Shown piece after piece: positions 1 to 9,048 of a stretch of 12,769 nt of DNA. The notes beneath the pieces were generated by a model, which did no database searches, was not told where the DNA came from, and saw only the letters and a program-made list of their open reading frames with translations. Origin of the DNA: Phoronis ovalis (Eukaryota; Phoronida; Phoronidae). Numbering within the stretch: position 1 is the stretch's first letter; each line of letters begins with the position of its first letter. The position numbers were made by a program, and so were the translations under genes. The DNA is taken from positions 1-12,769 of the forward strand of contig JAOXYB010042627.1 in NCBI GenBank assembly GCA_028565635.1. The letters are read 5' to 3'.

Positions 1-2639
1 TATATATACGAAAATAACGTTTAAAAAATACTATTTCATAAAAAATATTCTTAAAGTATTCCTATATTTACACGACCTAAGAACTATAAAATCACACAGT
101 TGTACATGTAAAACAATATACTTATATGTTTTAGATAAAAACAATATCGGATCTCGAATGAACAAGTGTCATGACCAGCTGTTGATCTGATGGAATTTTT
201 CTTGTTACAATCAAAACATCGATTAAGTGTTTTGTTTCTTTTATAACAGAAAGCAGTAAAAACAATTCCACTGTCAGTATCCACACGTGGGAGCTGCGAG
301 GGAAAAATCTCAGTACTGTTTTTTGAAGAATAAAAATTCATGCTGACCCCGCCACATTGAAAAACAGAGCAAATTTTGCTACTGATCTTGGCGTTTGGAT
401 GTTCTCTGACAATAAATAGCAAGCATTCCAAGGTTATTTTTTTCAATCAACTTTTCTGCGAATTATTTGTAAAAAAATGTTTTTTGCTTCAACACATTGA
501 TCCTAAATTGTGTGTTATCTGTAATTCATCTTAAATTGTCTTTGTTGCAATAAATAGGTTTTAATAAAATTGCAATATTTCTGTTACAACTCAGTTGGAA
601 CTATATCTTACATAAAAAGTTTAAGATTAAGATATTTAGAATTCCCATTTTTCAGAAAAAGGGAATACTTATATTGAAAACTCCGGGTACTTGGCCTTTT
701 CCACAATAACAGTACATTGGTACGTGAAAAATTAATTTAAACAAAAAAATGGTGAATTTCTTTATTCCCACCCTCATAAAAATTTCCACTGAAAATATAT
801 ACTACTCATAAAATCATGAACCGTACTAGGGACTATATTTTTATTGCTGCCTATTTAAAAATAATATTTCCACAAAAAATTTGGAAGGAACTATGCTGAA
901 ATATTCAGAGTTAGATGAATTTTAAAATCTTTGTGCATGTGTGTAATAAATTATATCTAATATGTAAATATTTCAATCATCTTAGAGATTTAATGTAATT
1001 CTAAAAGTCAATCTCAATATTTCTAATTTAATCCTGGGGAGATAGATATAAACATGTAAGAACGGAAATGAACGCTCATCTAAATAAATAAAACTAAAAT
1101 AACAGAGTATGATACACGCATTTATGACTCCAGGCTATGAAAAATCCTTCTAAATGTAATATTTTAATGGATTCAGACCTTTATAAGTTTGTTCTTATCT
1201 CAGATTCTGACAGTTTTAAACCAATATCATATACTAAATTAATAGAAACACACTACGCTTGATAACTGGATATATATACAAATTGTGTGTGTTCACTAAC
1301 TGACACCACGCCCCGAGGTTTTTTATAAGACTTTTTAATCTGCTGCGGTATCTAACATAACTTAGCCAGAGATAACAACACCATAATGCTACTCCAATGC
1401 GACCTTCGTGTTGACAGGTACCGGGGGTGACAACAAGATCCTAAAATAATAATAATACCAACTTCAAAACCGCGATTAAAAGTTTTGTTTCTGTTTTTCT
1501 TTTGATTCATCTGTTTATTCCTGACTTCTGAGATAAAGGCAAATAATAATTTAGCAAAATCATAAACTGTGAACGATACATTTTTCTATTTGTTGTCGAT
1601 TTCTAGCAATCTATTTACTAATTACTATTTATCTAATTTATTGACAAAGCAAGTGTACGAAAGATATCGAAGGAACAAACCAAAGCATGATGTCCAATAA
1701 ATCAGAGCATGATTTTAAAATTTTTTAAATGTAATTACTTAGATATTTATATGAGACTTTACAAATCGTTTCCCTGTGATATTTTAAAAAAAACCATAAA
1801 GATCCAAAGTATATTTGATGTCACGTTAAACAAGTTTAAATTCTTGTCTTCATTCTAGATTTAGGGCAGTCCCGAAGGGAACCAATGCGATTTATTCAAT
1901 GTTTTACCAAATGAATAAAAAGTTAAACAATTAAAACGTAACCAAGTTTACTTACTATTGTGAACAGGAATATTTGTTTAATATTAGATGTGTCATATTT
2001 TCATAAAATACTTCACACCAGGATGTTTCAGGATCCACGAACCCCGCCACACACCTGCTTAATTACCAAACATTACAAACAGAAACAAAAAACGGAAATG
2101 AACTAATTTAAAAATTAAAATGCGCGCGGAAATTCTTAAAAAGGTCAGAAGTGCCCACTATTGCTTCTGTTCTCTGTAATTCTCCCGAAAACTCTCTCCT
2201 TACGGTGAAAAGCATGTACAGTAAACTGCTAAATCCCGTGACCGTAGTTTGTTTGAGCTAAAGGGCGTGTCAGTCAGCTGTAACCCTATCGATTGCTACC
2301 TAATCGTCTTGGGAATAGAGAGTCTGCTTAGACAGTAAATGATACTCGTAACGAACACAACTCGTTACATTAAATACACAAAAGTGGAGCCATTTGCGTC
2401 TAGTGTAAAGTCTATTGCATGGATTAAGGTCTGCATTTAAAAAATGTTGTTCTTGTTTAGCAGTTTTACTGCATACATACGTAATTACGTAATACCCTAT
2501 TTGGATAGCAACACGGAGAGCAGTACCGGGAGCAGAACCAACACGGTTTAAATGCAATTCAAATGCTACCTGCTTCAATCTTAAAACAAAATGTTTAGCA
2601 AAGATACGGATGTTTGACAAGAGTTTCCTCTCATGTATA
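1..2639. other. Upstream non-coding region
   Basis: No gene is supportable here. Two minus-strand open frames (84-446 and 2300-2710) show no recognisable domain, and open frames of this length can occur by chance. Notable items are the hairpin at 641-666, a CACGTG E-box at 284-289, a CAGCTG E-box at 2275-2280, and a CTGACAC-CGCCC motif present in opposite orientations at 1296-1313 and 2263-2277. Composition becomes less AT-rich towards the gene, as expected for a promoter-proximal region. Confidence 0.6.
641..666. repeat. Short hairpin, ATTCCC-A-TTTTT / AAAAAGGGAAT
   Basis: The arms at 641-652 and 656-666 pair over 11 bp with one bulged A and a 3-nt loop. It lies in the upstream non-coding region, about 2.2 kb before the start codon. 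Confidence 0.6.
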
Positions 2640-2821
2640 TCAATATCAAAATTATAGCCAATCATGAGCGTTGTAACAGAAAACCGACACTGAATGAAAT
2701 GACGGACCAATTAGCGGCGAGGAAGTCATGTGTAAACTAATAATATCATCTCGACCGGGTGGTCGGACATTTAAAGTTAAAGGCAAGTTATGTTTTATCA
2801 TTTTATCAGTAGCTAGACAAC
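2640..2821 (+). promoter_or_regulatory. Putative proximal promoter / 5' leader of the DMRT gene
   Basis: This stretch directly upstream of the start codon is less AT-rich than most of the window. It contains an AGCCAATCA sequence at 2656-2664, which matches the NF-Y CCAAT-box consensus, and a second CCAAT (ACCAATTA) at 2706-2713. The two cores are 49 bp apart. A short perfect inverted repeat, CGACC-GGGT-GGTCG, lies at 2752-2765. No clear TATA box is visible. TTTTATCAG at 2801-2809 could be a splice acceptor, so the 5' UTR may start in an upstream non-coding exon or be trans-spliced. The transcription start cannot be fixed from sequence alone. Confidence 0.4.
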
Positions 2822-3200
2822 ATGATGAATACACTGAGATCGTTGTACCCGATCACAGAGAAAGGGGCCAGAAAACCTAAGTGCGCACGATGCAGAAACC
2901 ACGGCGTAGTATCCTGGCTTAAAGGGCATAAACGACACTGTCAGTTTAAGGAATGCAGCTGCCCAAAATGTAATTTAATTGCGGAAAGACAGCGCGTTAT
3001 GGCTGCTCAGGTAGCGCTTAAGCGTCAACAAGCGGCTGAAGATGCAATAGCGTTAGGTCTCCGAGCGTGTACTGGGTCGGATCCAAGTGTTATCCCAAGT
3101 TTAACGCCCGGACCATTATGGGGACCAGGTACTGTGGTACCAATAGAAAAACTGCATAAAGAAAACAGCAAAGAAAATAATGATAATTCCGATAGTGACG
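2822..3200 (+). CDS. DMRTA: DMRT transcription factor, coding exon 1 (DM domain)
   Basis: This exon encodes residues 1-126 plus the first base of codon 127. The DM domain spans about residues 17-73 and is a sequence-specific, minor-groove DNA-binding zinc module. All eight expected zinc ligands are present with canonical spacing: C21, C24, H36, C40 for one site and H27, C45, C47, C50 for the other. The recognition-helix region [18 protein letters not shown] is intact and continues into [11 protein letters not shown]. That extension and SWLKGHKR point to the DMRT3/dmrt93B-like branch (family knowledge from memory); an automatic pipeline could equally call it DMRTA2-like. Two ATGs stand in tandem at 2822 and 2825. 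I chose the first because it has A at -3, but the second is equally usable. The exon ends at GACG|GTGAGT, a strong donor. Residues 118-126 begin an acidic Ser/Asp/Asn linker that continues in exon 2. In animals DMRT proteins act in the nucleus in sexual differentiation and neural patterning; the role here is inferred. Confidence 0.95.
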
Positions 3201-3769
3201 GTGAGTGCATTTTTTTTATTTATCTATATGTTTTATTATTAAATTTCATTCTAATTACTTCAAGACGCTGACTTCTCAGCCAAAAAAAATTGCGTCTGTA
3301 CTCACGCAAAATCATGATTTTCACTTTGTCGAAAATAATTTGTTGAAAAATAAAACAGTAAATATACTAATTTTGTTTATCAAATGTATCTATGAACGGG
3401 ATAACTAAACTTAGCACGTCAGACTGGTGTCAGTAGAAATAGTTGAATTTATATAATACACGTTCCATAGTCTTTTTATTCCTGTTGTAAAGTTGCTATT
3501 CATAATTTTGTAAACGATGTAAAGACCACGGTATTTGCTTGGAATATGAAAAAATATATATTTTGTATTTAACTATTCAAAATTGTCTTTGAAGAAAAGT
3601 TTAGATAAATAAATTGTTTCTAGTATAAATTGAGATTTCTAATAAATAAAATATTTTAGGTATAATTCTTTGTTTATCACAAAAGCTGGAAGGGAAAGTT
3701 TAATCTTGAATAACATTTTTTTGTTACTTTCAAAAATTAACTTTAAAAAGTGTATGATTTAAACGGTTT

Positions 3770-3900
3770 TTACATTTAATTGATGTCCATGACTCAATGA
3801 TGCTGCTGCAATTCACCTCATAAGAACACATTCACCTTCTTCTGATATTTAATCTGTTAGCTCCAGATTTGTTCTTAATTTTAATTTATTTAATTTTTAC
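3770..3900. repeat. Intronic dispersed repeat, copy 1 (single-unit form)
   Basis: This segment aligns by eye with about 4437-4700. The shared core is AGAACACATTCACCTTCT, identical over 18 bp at 3823-3840 and 4596-4613. It is preceded in both by TGCTnCTGCAAnTCA-like sequence and followed by a diverged TTTAnTCTnTTAG...TTCTTA..TTTTAA stretch. This copy has only one unit of the 15-bp sequence that is triplicated in the other copy. It is either a degenerate transposable element or a local intron duplication. Confidence 0.55.
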
Positions 3901-4212
3901 TATTAATTTGTAAAAATAATAAATAAGTAATATCATTTAAGTAAAAAATAAAATTGCCATTTATAAAAAATAAAAATAGCTGATTTATGAAAAATGTCCA
4001 TAACTGAGCGTTTCAACTGAAACATAATATAAATTAGGTGTGGATGTAACAAGGTATAAATTATTCCCAACTGTTTAATTAAAAGTATCAATTTGACGCG
4101 ATATTTCCTTCTAGTTTCGATTTTTCTCGTGTAAATGTTTGCGCTATTTAATTGTGTTGGCTACATAAATTGTTTATTTATTGTAACAAGTGTTTAAAAG
4201 TCTAATAGTCAA

Positions 4213-4228
4213 TTCCCACAAGTGGGAA
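4213..4228. repeat. TTCCCAC-AA-GTGGGAA palindrome
   Basis: A 7-bp perfect inverted repeat with a 2-bp spacer lies in the intron. Each half contains GTGGGAA, the core of CSL/Su(H) (Notch effector) sites. The spacing differs from the classical Su(H) paired site, so regulatory function is only a possibility. Confidence 0.55.
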
Positions 4229-4420
4229 ATCCACAATATATTCTCATGTCAATTTCAACTTAAATATTTCCTTTATTGGTGCTTAAAACGTCATGTTAAA
4301 TATACTATTTAAATCAACAAGTACGCTTATAAAAATAAATTCAAAAGTCAGTATACATGTAATATTATTTTAATATAATAATAAGAGTTTGGTTAGATGA
4401 GAGTTTTAGATTGTTTCACG

Positions 4421-4455
4421 TCAGTGTCAATTTCAGACATTTTAATTGACACTGA
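4421..4455. repeat. Perfect 12-bp inverted repeat, 11-nt loop
   Basis: TCAGTGTCAATT (4421-4432) and its exact reverse complement AATTGACACTGA (4444-4455) flank an 11-nt loop. It lies in the intron at the left edge of repeat copy 2. The intron RNA could form a 12-bp stem here. It is too short for a typical pre-miRNA. Confidence 0.85.
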
Positions 4456-4700
4456 TTGAATGAGTTATTTATTTATCTCTATGAGGCAAAACTTCGTGTG
4501 AACATGTTACAGAAACTTGGATACAAAACGTTTTCTAAAAACCTGCTTCTGCAAATCATCCCATCAGAACACATCCCATCAGAACACATCCCATCAGAAC
4601 ACATTCACCTTCTCCAAGTAAAAGGAAACAGTAATAACATTTAGTCTATTAGTTCTAGAATTATTCTTATTTTTAACATTTTAATTTTTTCGTTATTAAA
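4437..4700. repeat. Intronic dispersed repeat, copy 2 (expanded form)
   Basis: This is the second copy of the repeat at 3770-3900, in the same orientation. Relative to copy 1 it carries about 70-80 extra bases between an ATTTTAATTGA-like start and the TGCTTCTGCAAATCA segment, plus two extra 15-bp units. The flanking match on both sides of the array shows that the array grew inside an already duplicated segment. No open reading frame or terminal repeat identifies a transposon class. Confidence 0.5.
4557..4604. repeat. Perfect 15-bp minisatellite, about 3.2 copies
   Basis: CATCCCATCAGAACA is repeated three times without a mismatch, followed by a partial fourth unit (CAT). Perfect identity implies a recent expansion by slippage or unequal exchange. 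The unit is a multiple of three, so one short intronic frame reads IPSEH repeatedly. Nothing else supports that frame as coding. Confidence 0.9.
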
Positions 4701-5282
4701 GTTTGTATATTATATTTGTTGGTAATAACTAAAAAAAATAAAATCTGTTACAAATGCGCCAATTTACAATTAAGAATCTTGTGCCACTTTTGCAGTAAGT
4801 TAATTTTTATTCCAGTTCGTTCTCTGATGCTATTTCTTCGCGAGGTATCCGATCGAAATCACATATTTGTTTACTTTGAAAGTCTTACCAATTAAACTAG
4901 CGGTTAATCACCACTTTTTACCATCTATCTGCCACCTAGGCTAGTGTGGAATTTAGTCAGTTATTTTGCTTTGAAATTGAAACAAATTAGTAAATGCAGT
5001 TAATTCAAATTGACAAGTCATTTACTGAAGTGAACATCAATCCCTCGCAACTACTTCTTCCTTCCGGACATCTATTATATACCCGTATAGTATGTAAGTA
5101 TACTCGCAGGCAAAATAAAATGACGAAAAGCAATCAAAATACTAACTATTTCAAAAAATTTCGAGACCTGCAAACGCGCGCAGATATTTTGTTCAACTGA
5201 GCAATAATAAAAACCTAGCCAGTTTAAAACGTAATCTAATTATGCAAATCGTCATTTTTTGAACTGTTTCATTTCATTACAG

Positions 5283-5923
5283 ATGATGAAGCTGCGGCCT
5301 GTTTATCAGATGATGACAGTGCACCCTCATCACCTCAACCACAAAACAAGAAAATATCGTCTCATGAACCAAAGAAATCTATTCACCCAGCCTCTGTCCC
5401 AACGGCGTACAGACCCGGACGCTTGAACAGTATGGAAATATTAGAAAGAGTTTTCCCTTTACAAAAACGTTCAGTGTTAGAACTAGTATTACAAGGATGT
5501 AATGGAGACGTGGTTAAAGCTATTGAACATTTTTTATCGGCACAAGATACCTTAATAGCACAGCAACAATTCCAAATGCGCGCTGCTGCAACAAGTAGGT
5601 TTCAACCTTATATGACAGCATTTAGTCCTTTCTCTAAAACTACAAGTAACATAGGCGGTGGTATCAAGTCAGCGTTTACTCCTTTAACGCCAACACCAGG
5701 TATCCATTCGGCGTTTACGTCACAATCTGCGTCATTTCCGACCGATGTCCTCCTGAATCGGCCCCTCGACGTTTTACCTATGATGTTCCCGTATCCGCTA
5801 CCGACAGCTAATGGTCGAGACCCGTATGTACCGTTTTTATGGGGAGCAAAAACCGCTAAGGCACATGATACCACAGATAAAATGTCAGACATATCAGAAG
5901 GATGCTCTTCTAAAGACGAATAG
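5283..5923 (+). CDS. DMRTA: DMRT transcription factor, coding exon 2 (DMA domain and C-terminus)
   Basis: This exon completes codon 127 (G|AT, Asp) and encodes residues 128-339 plus the TAG stop at 5921-5923. The acceptor is TTTCATTACAG ending at 5282, and the joined frame is open throughout. Residues 127-144 are an acidic, Ser-rich linker. The DMA domain, a small three-helix CUE/UBA-like fold found in DMRTA, DMRT3 and dmrt93B/99B proteins, spans about 172-213. Its core KRSVLELVLQGCNGDVVKAI is intact. After a Gln-rich stretch (about 217-224) come Ser/Thr/Pro-rich sequences with the short motif KSAFTPL (255-261), echoed by HSAFT at 268-272. A Pro-rich segment then leads to NGRDPYVPFLWGAK (303-316), and the acidic C-terminus ends in SSKDE. 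KSAFTPL resembles a short motif I recall from other DMRTA proteins; this needs an alignment. A shorter reading from the first in-frame ATG of this exon would start inside the DMA domain, so the spliced model is strongly preferred. Confidence 0.94.
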
Positions 5924-6201
5924 GTTTTCAATTGCGGTGGTTTACTTCCCTCCAAAATAGGATAGGATAATAACTGACATATTTATTTATTAAGTTTACC
6001 TTTAGCTTCTGTTATAAGGATGGATTGAGCGCAGAAGAAAGGTGAAGCGAATATCTCATGTATAAATTGCAAAACAAAAATGATTTAATAGACGGATTTT
6101 TTTGCCTATTCAGGAGTGCCATATAGTGTACAATTTGTGCTACAAATATTATAGTGTACTATTTTATGCATAATTAATTTCAAAAGATTTATTTTGTATA
6201 G

Positions 6202-6211
6202 TGATTGACAG
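6202..6211 (+). promoter_or_regulatory. PBX-PREP/MEIS composite site (TGATTGACAG)
   Basis: The decamer TGATTGACAG is an exact match to the PBX-PREP/MEIS heterodimer consensus. It lies 279 bp after the DMRT stop, within the probable 3' UTR DNA. It could serve as a downstream enhancer element. The evidence is motif only. Confidence 0.3.
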
Positions 6212-6239
6212 GAACGCGTGGTGTGTAATATTTGCTGTG

Positions 6240-6268
6240 TGTAGATATATGTGAAGCTAGTGTATATA
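6240..6268 (+). promoter_or_regulatory. Two Pumilio/PUF-type response elements
   Basis: TGTAGATA at 6240-6247 and TGTATATA at 6261-6268 both match the PUF-protein RNA consensus UGUANAUA exactly. They are on the sense strand of the DMRT transcript, start 21 nt apart, and sit immediately before the candidate poly(A) signal. PUF proteins repress or destabilise mRNAs through such 3' UTR sites in animals. The motif is AT-rich, so chance matches occur in DNA like this; position and pairing are what make these two worth noting. Confidence 0.4.
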
Positions 6269-6423
6269 ATAATACAATGATAATTATTCTAAATGACATA
6301 TAGCTTTTTTCATTACTTTCTTTTAATCGGCCCTTGAGATGAGCATAAGTAAAAAAAAGAAGGTATTTATAGTGTACTTAGTTTCATACGATACTTATGA
6401 TACATATAAGCGTCGAATTTAAG

Positions 6424-6518
6424 GAAATTATCTCCTACAGCGACCGTTTCTTTAAAATAGGCGCATTCAATGATTTCCATCTCTAGCGACCGTCTTTTTA
6501 AAATAGGTACATACAATG
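6424..6518. repeat. Two-copy tandem duplication, about 46-48 bp unit
   Basis: Both copies share AGCGACCGT followed by a T-rich run, TTTAAAATAGG, then CAT(T/A)CAATG. The AGCGACC core starts at 6439 and at 6485, an offset of 46 bp. Copies differ at scattered positions and by a small indel, so the duplication is not recent. It lies just past the likely 3' end of the DMRT transcript. Confidence 0.8.
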
Positions 6519-9003
6519 GGCATGCAATATGGCATGGAAAACAGTGCACGGACGATCAGTTCCGTATTTTATTTGAAATATATATACACGATGTTCTATT
6601 CGTTCAGATGCGTAGTAATTGAATTAAGAAAAAAATTATGTGAAGGAAACGTAAGGAAAACAATTGCAGAAAAGTTCACCCAGAACTAGAAATCGGTATC
6701 TAATTATAGTAAAAACAACAAAGAATATCTAACATTCTGATAAAAACATATAAAAGAAAGTCTGGCCAAATTGATACTAGAAACAGATATAAAAACATAC
6801 AAGACGCAAAAAGATACACTCGTTTTTGATGAATGGTAGAACTGCAATTATTGTCTGTGCTTCCCTAGGCGTTTAAGATAACGTTTACAGTGATTCGAGT
6901 TTTGTTTTGGTTTAAACAAATAGAAATGTGGTTTGATATCAGCGAGGATGAGTAGAGGCTTGCGGTTGGTCCTTACTATTGAACTTAAAGTTACATTTTT
7001 ATCTGGGTATTGTAGTTCCCCGATAATACTTTAAGTAACTGATACATGAATTTTACATGCATTTTAGCTCCCACACTTGTATGCATGCACTTGTTAGCCG
7101 CTTCGACGTGGTCCAAAAGATGTTACAAGTTAGCATAAAAGTTTAAAACATAATTCCAATTAAACATAAATAAAAAATCTCGTCGACGAACTATTTTTTG
7201 CAAAATTTACCTAAATGTATGTTTTTTGTTTTGTAGGATATTATGCAACTAAAGATGTCAAATTTATTAAATCAATTTAAAAATGCAAAATCAAAATTAA
7301 ATAGTTTTTATTGTTTTAAACGTCTCTTATAATTTTTCCTTGTTGACATACTAAAAAAATTAAAAAGATGTCCTTATTCACTGTTCCGAGCTTATTGAAA
7401 TGCAACATAATACGAACACATAGATTTATATTCTGATACGATTAGACATAAAGCCTAAGGTCAACGGAGAACCTAATCAAAAATGATAAAAAGTAAAGTT
7501 ACTCACAAGGCAAAGAATATAATGCTTTAAGTCAACAGAAATTTGTTTGGTTTCACTGACTTTAGTAGCTAAAAGTAGCTTGACATGGTCGTGTGTACAT
7601 ATTCGATCGAGGTGCAGTGTTAATCACTGGTTTGATCGTTTTCAATATTAGTTCGATAAAAATGAGAAAAATTATTCAAACCTAATTTTGGAGCTGTCAT
7701 AACATAAAAAAGATAATTCTCGTTATTAAATATAGTTTAGTGTATAATAAAAAAATAAGAAAAATCGCTGGAAACAAATTTACAAAACATTGTACTTTAT
7801 ACTGAAGCTCACGCACTACGTTTATCGTACTACTACAATACTGCGTAATTTTTAGAAAATATTTTCACCTCAGTTATTTTTCATCTTTCCAAGCTCGAAG
7901 CGTTCAGGAACCTTTCTAAAACAATACATTTCAGAATTATTAAATTATTAAAATCAAGTGAGTCATTGAAATGAAAAAGCATAAAAATTGGGCTATGGAG
8001 AATGGCGTAATAATTTTAAAATGTTGTTAAATATCATTTAAATTTTCAAACATCTCTTGACAAGTTTCGTTCCCCACTAATAACAGTTTAGCCTCATTCT
8101 CAGGCATATTCACATTGTTCTTCCTGTTTGACTATAATACGTATGGGCATACATGGTTCTACACACAAGGTGCCTGCTTATTTTAAAATAAACTTCATTT
8201 TTAATGCACCCAAGTTTGTGTGCTTTGTTTTTGCTTGTAATTTGTAAATTTTGTTATTAGAAATTTCTTTGCTATAACTATAAAACTTTTTGCACTAGTT
8301 CCCTATCGCAAATGATAATCTTGGAAACATCTTTACCTCAATTACGTAAAACATATAATTAAAGAAAACCAAACACAGCGCATGTGCAGCACATATTATA
8401 GAAAAAGGCTTTGAACTTTCAGGAACTCTAGGGTCCGCAAGTGCACACTGTAAAAATACTAGTCAAACTAATTATGAACATACATGTAACAAATCGTAAT
8501 CCGAATACGATAATCTCAGTTTTGAATTAACGAATTGCCAACAGCATTTTGGCGAAACAACAAACACTTACTAAACATTATAATTATATGGTTGTTAAGA
8601 GTTGGGCCTACGCATTGTGAGTTAGAGCTTGTTAATTTCACAACGTTAGGAAACGTAACATATTATTACATAATTGAATCAGTGTTTATCAGCAATTGTA
8701 ATTTCTGCTGACTGTTTTAAATTGTATTACCATGTTGCAATTATCTTAGCTGCTATGGTCCCAGGTCAGAGGTATTATTCCTCACAAGGCACTAAAACAA
8801 TTTACAAGCAAGTTTTTCTGATTTCTGTTTTGTAGTTACTTTGTTTTGGCGCGTTGCCTTGGCATATTGTACTGCTAAAAAAGGTTCCGTTGGAATTTAG
8901 TAATGATTAACACACAATACAACATTTCGTAGATGTTCTAAGCGATTGGCATTAAACACCTAATATTACATGCAGTCACTCAGTACACTAATTGACATAA
9001 TTC

Positions 9004-9048
9004 CAAGATTTGTTACATTTTTAACCATGCAACGTGTAACAAATTTTG
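9004..9048. repeat. 14-bp inverted repeat (one G-T pair), 17-nt loop
   Basis: CAAGATTTGTTACA (9004-9017) pairs with TGTAACAAATTTTG (9035-9048). All positions pair if G9007/T9045 is counted as a wobble. The outer flanks do not extend the stem far, so it is shorter than a usual miRNA hairpin. Confidence 0.75.

Larger units (their letters stand above)
3201..5282 (+). other. Phase-1 intron of the DMRT gene
   Basis: The intron begins GTGAGT at 3201 and ends with a pyrimidine-rich tract and ACAG at 5282. A plausible branch-point sequence, TCTAAT, lies at 5235-5240. Splicing restores an uninterrupted frame that links the DM domain to the DMA domain, which is the main proof of the model. The intron is very AT-rich and contains no credible coding sequence. 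It holds a duplicated repeat segment (about 3770-3900 and 4437-4700), a three-copy 15-bp array, a perfect 12-bp inverted repeat and a GTGGGAA palindrome, each listed separately. If the intron were retained, exon 1 would read on into it for 23 extra residues and stop at 3269-3271. Confidence 0.93.
5924..6295 (+). other. Probable 3' UTR of the DMRT gene with variant poly(A) signal
   Basis: No AATAAA occurs in the first several hundred bases after the stop codon. The best 3'-end candidate is the overlapping AATAAT/AATACA at 6268-6276, followed by a T-rich stretch (TAGCTTTTTTC and TTTCTTTTAAT) at about 6301-6327 that could be the downstream element. This would put cleavage near 6290-6300. The interval holds two UGUANAUA Pumilio-type sites (6240-6247 and 6261-6268) and two of three copies of TATAGTGTAC. 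A canonical AATAAA appears only at 7169-7174, so a longer 3' UTR is possible. Confidence 0.4.

Noticed and set aside
84-446. 120-residue open frame on the minus strand
   Set aside because: No recognisable domain, signal or splice context. A few frames of this length are plausible by chance across six frames of 12.8 kb, so I did not call a gene.
221-1500. Similar CGATTAA..GTTTTGTTTCT strings near 221 and 1472
   Set aside because: About 20 matching bases of low complexity; too little to call a repeat family.
2300-2710. 136-residue minus-strand open frame, divergent from the DMRT gene
   Set aside because: No family resemblance. It covers the less AT-rich promoter-proximal DNA where stop codons are rarer, and it overlaps the CCAAT boxes. 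Divergent transcription cannot be excluded without RNA data.
3025-3210. Minus-strand frame over exon 1
   Set aside because: It is antisense to the DM-domain exon with no independent support.
4456-4644. Small frame with an IPSEH triplet repeat
   Set aside because: It lies inside the intron and simply translates the 15-bp minisatellite; nothing else supports coding.
5608-5955. 115-residue minus-strand frame over exon 2
   Set aside because: It is antisense to the well-supported DMA/C-terminal coding exon and has no domain of its own.
7781-7798. AACATTGTA, part of a DMRT-type DNA-binding site
   Set aside because: Only the ACATTGT core matches; the flanking G and C of the DM-domain consensus are missing, so autoregulation is not supported.
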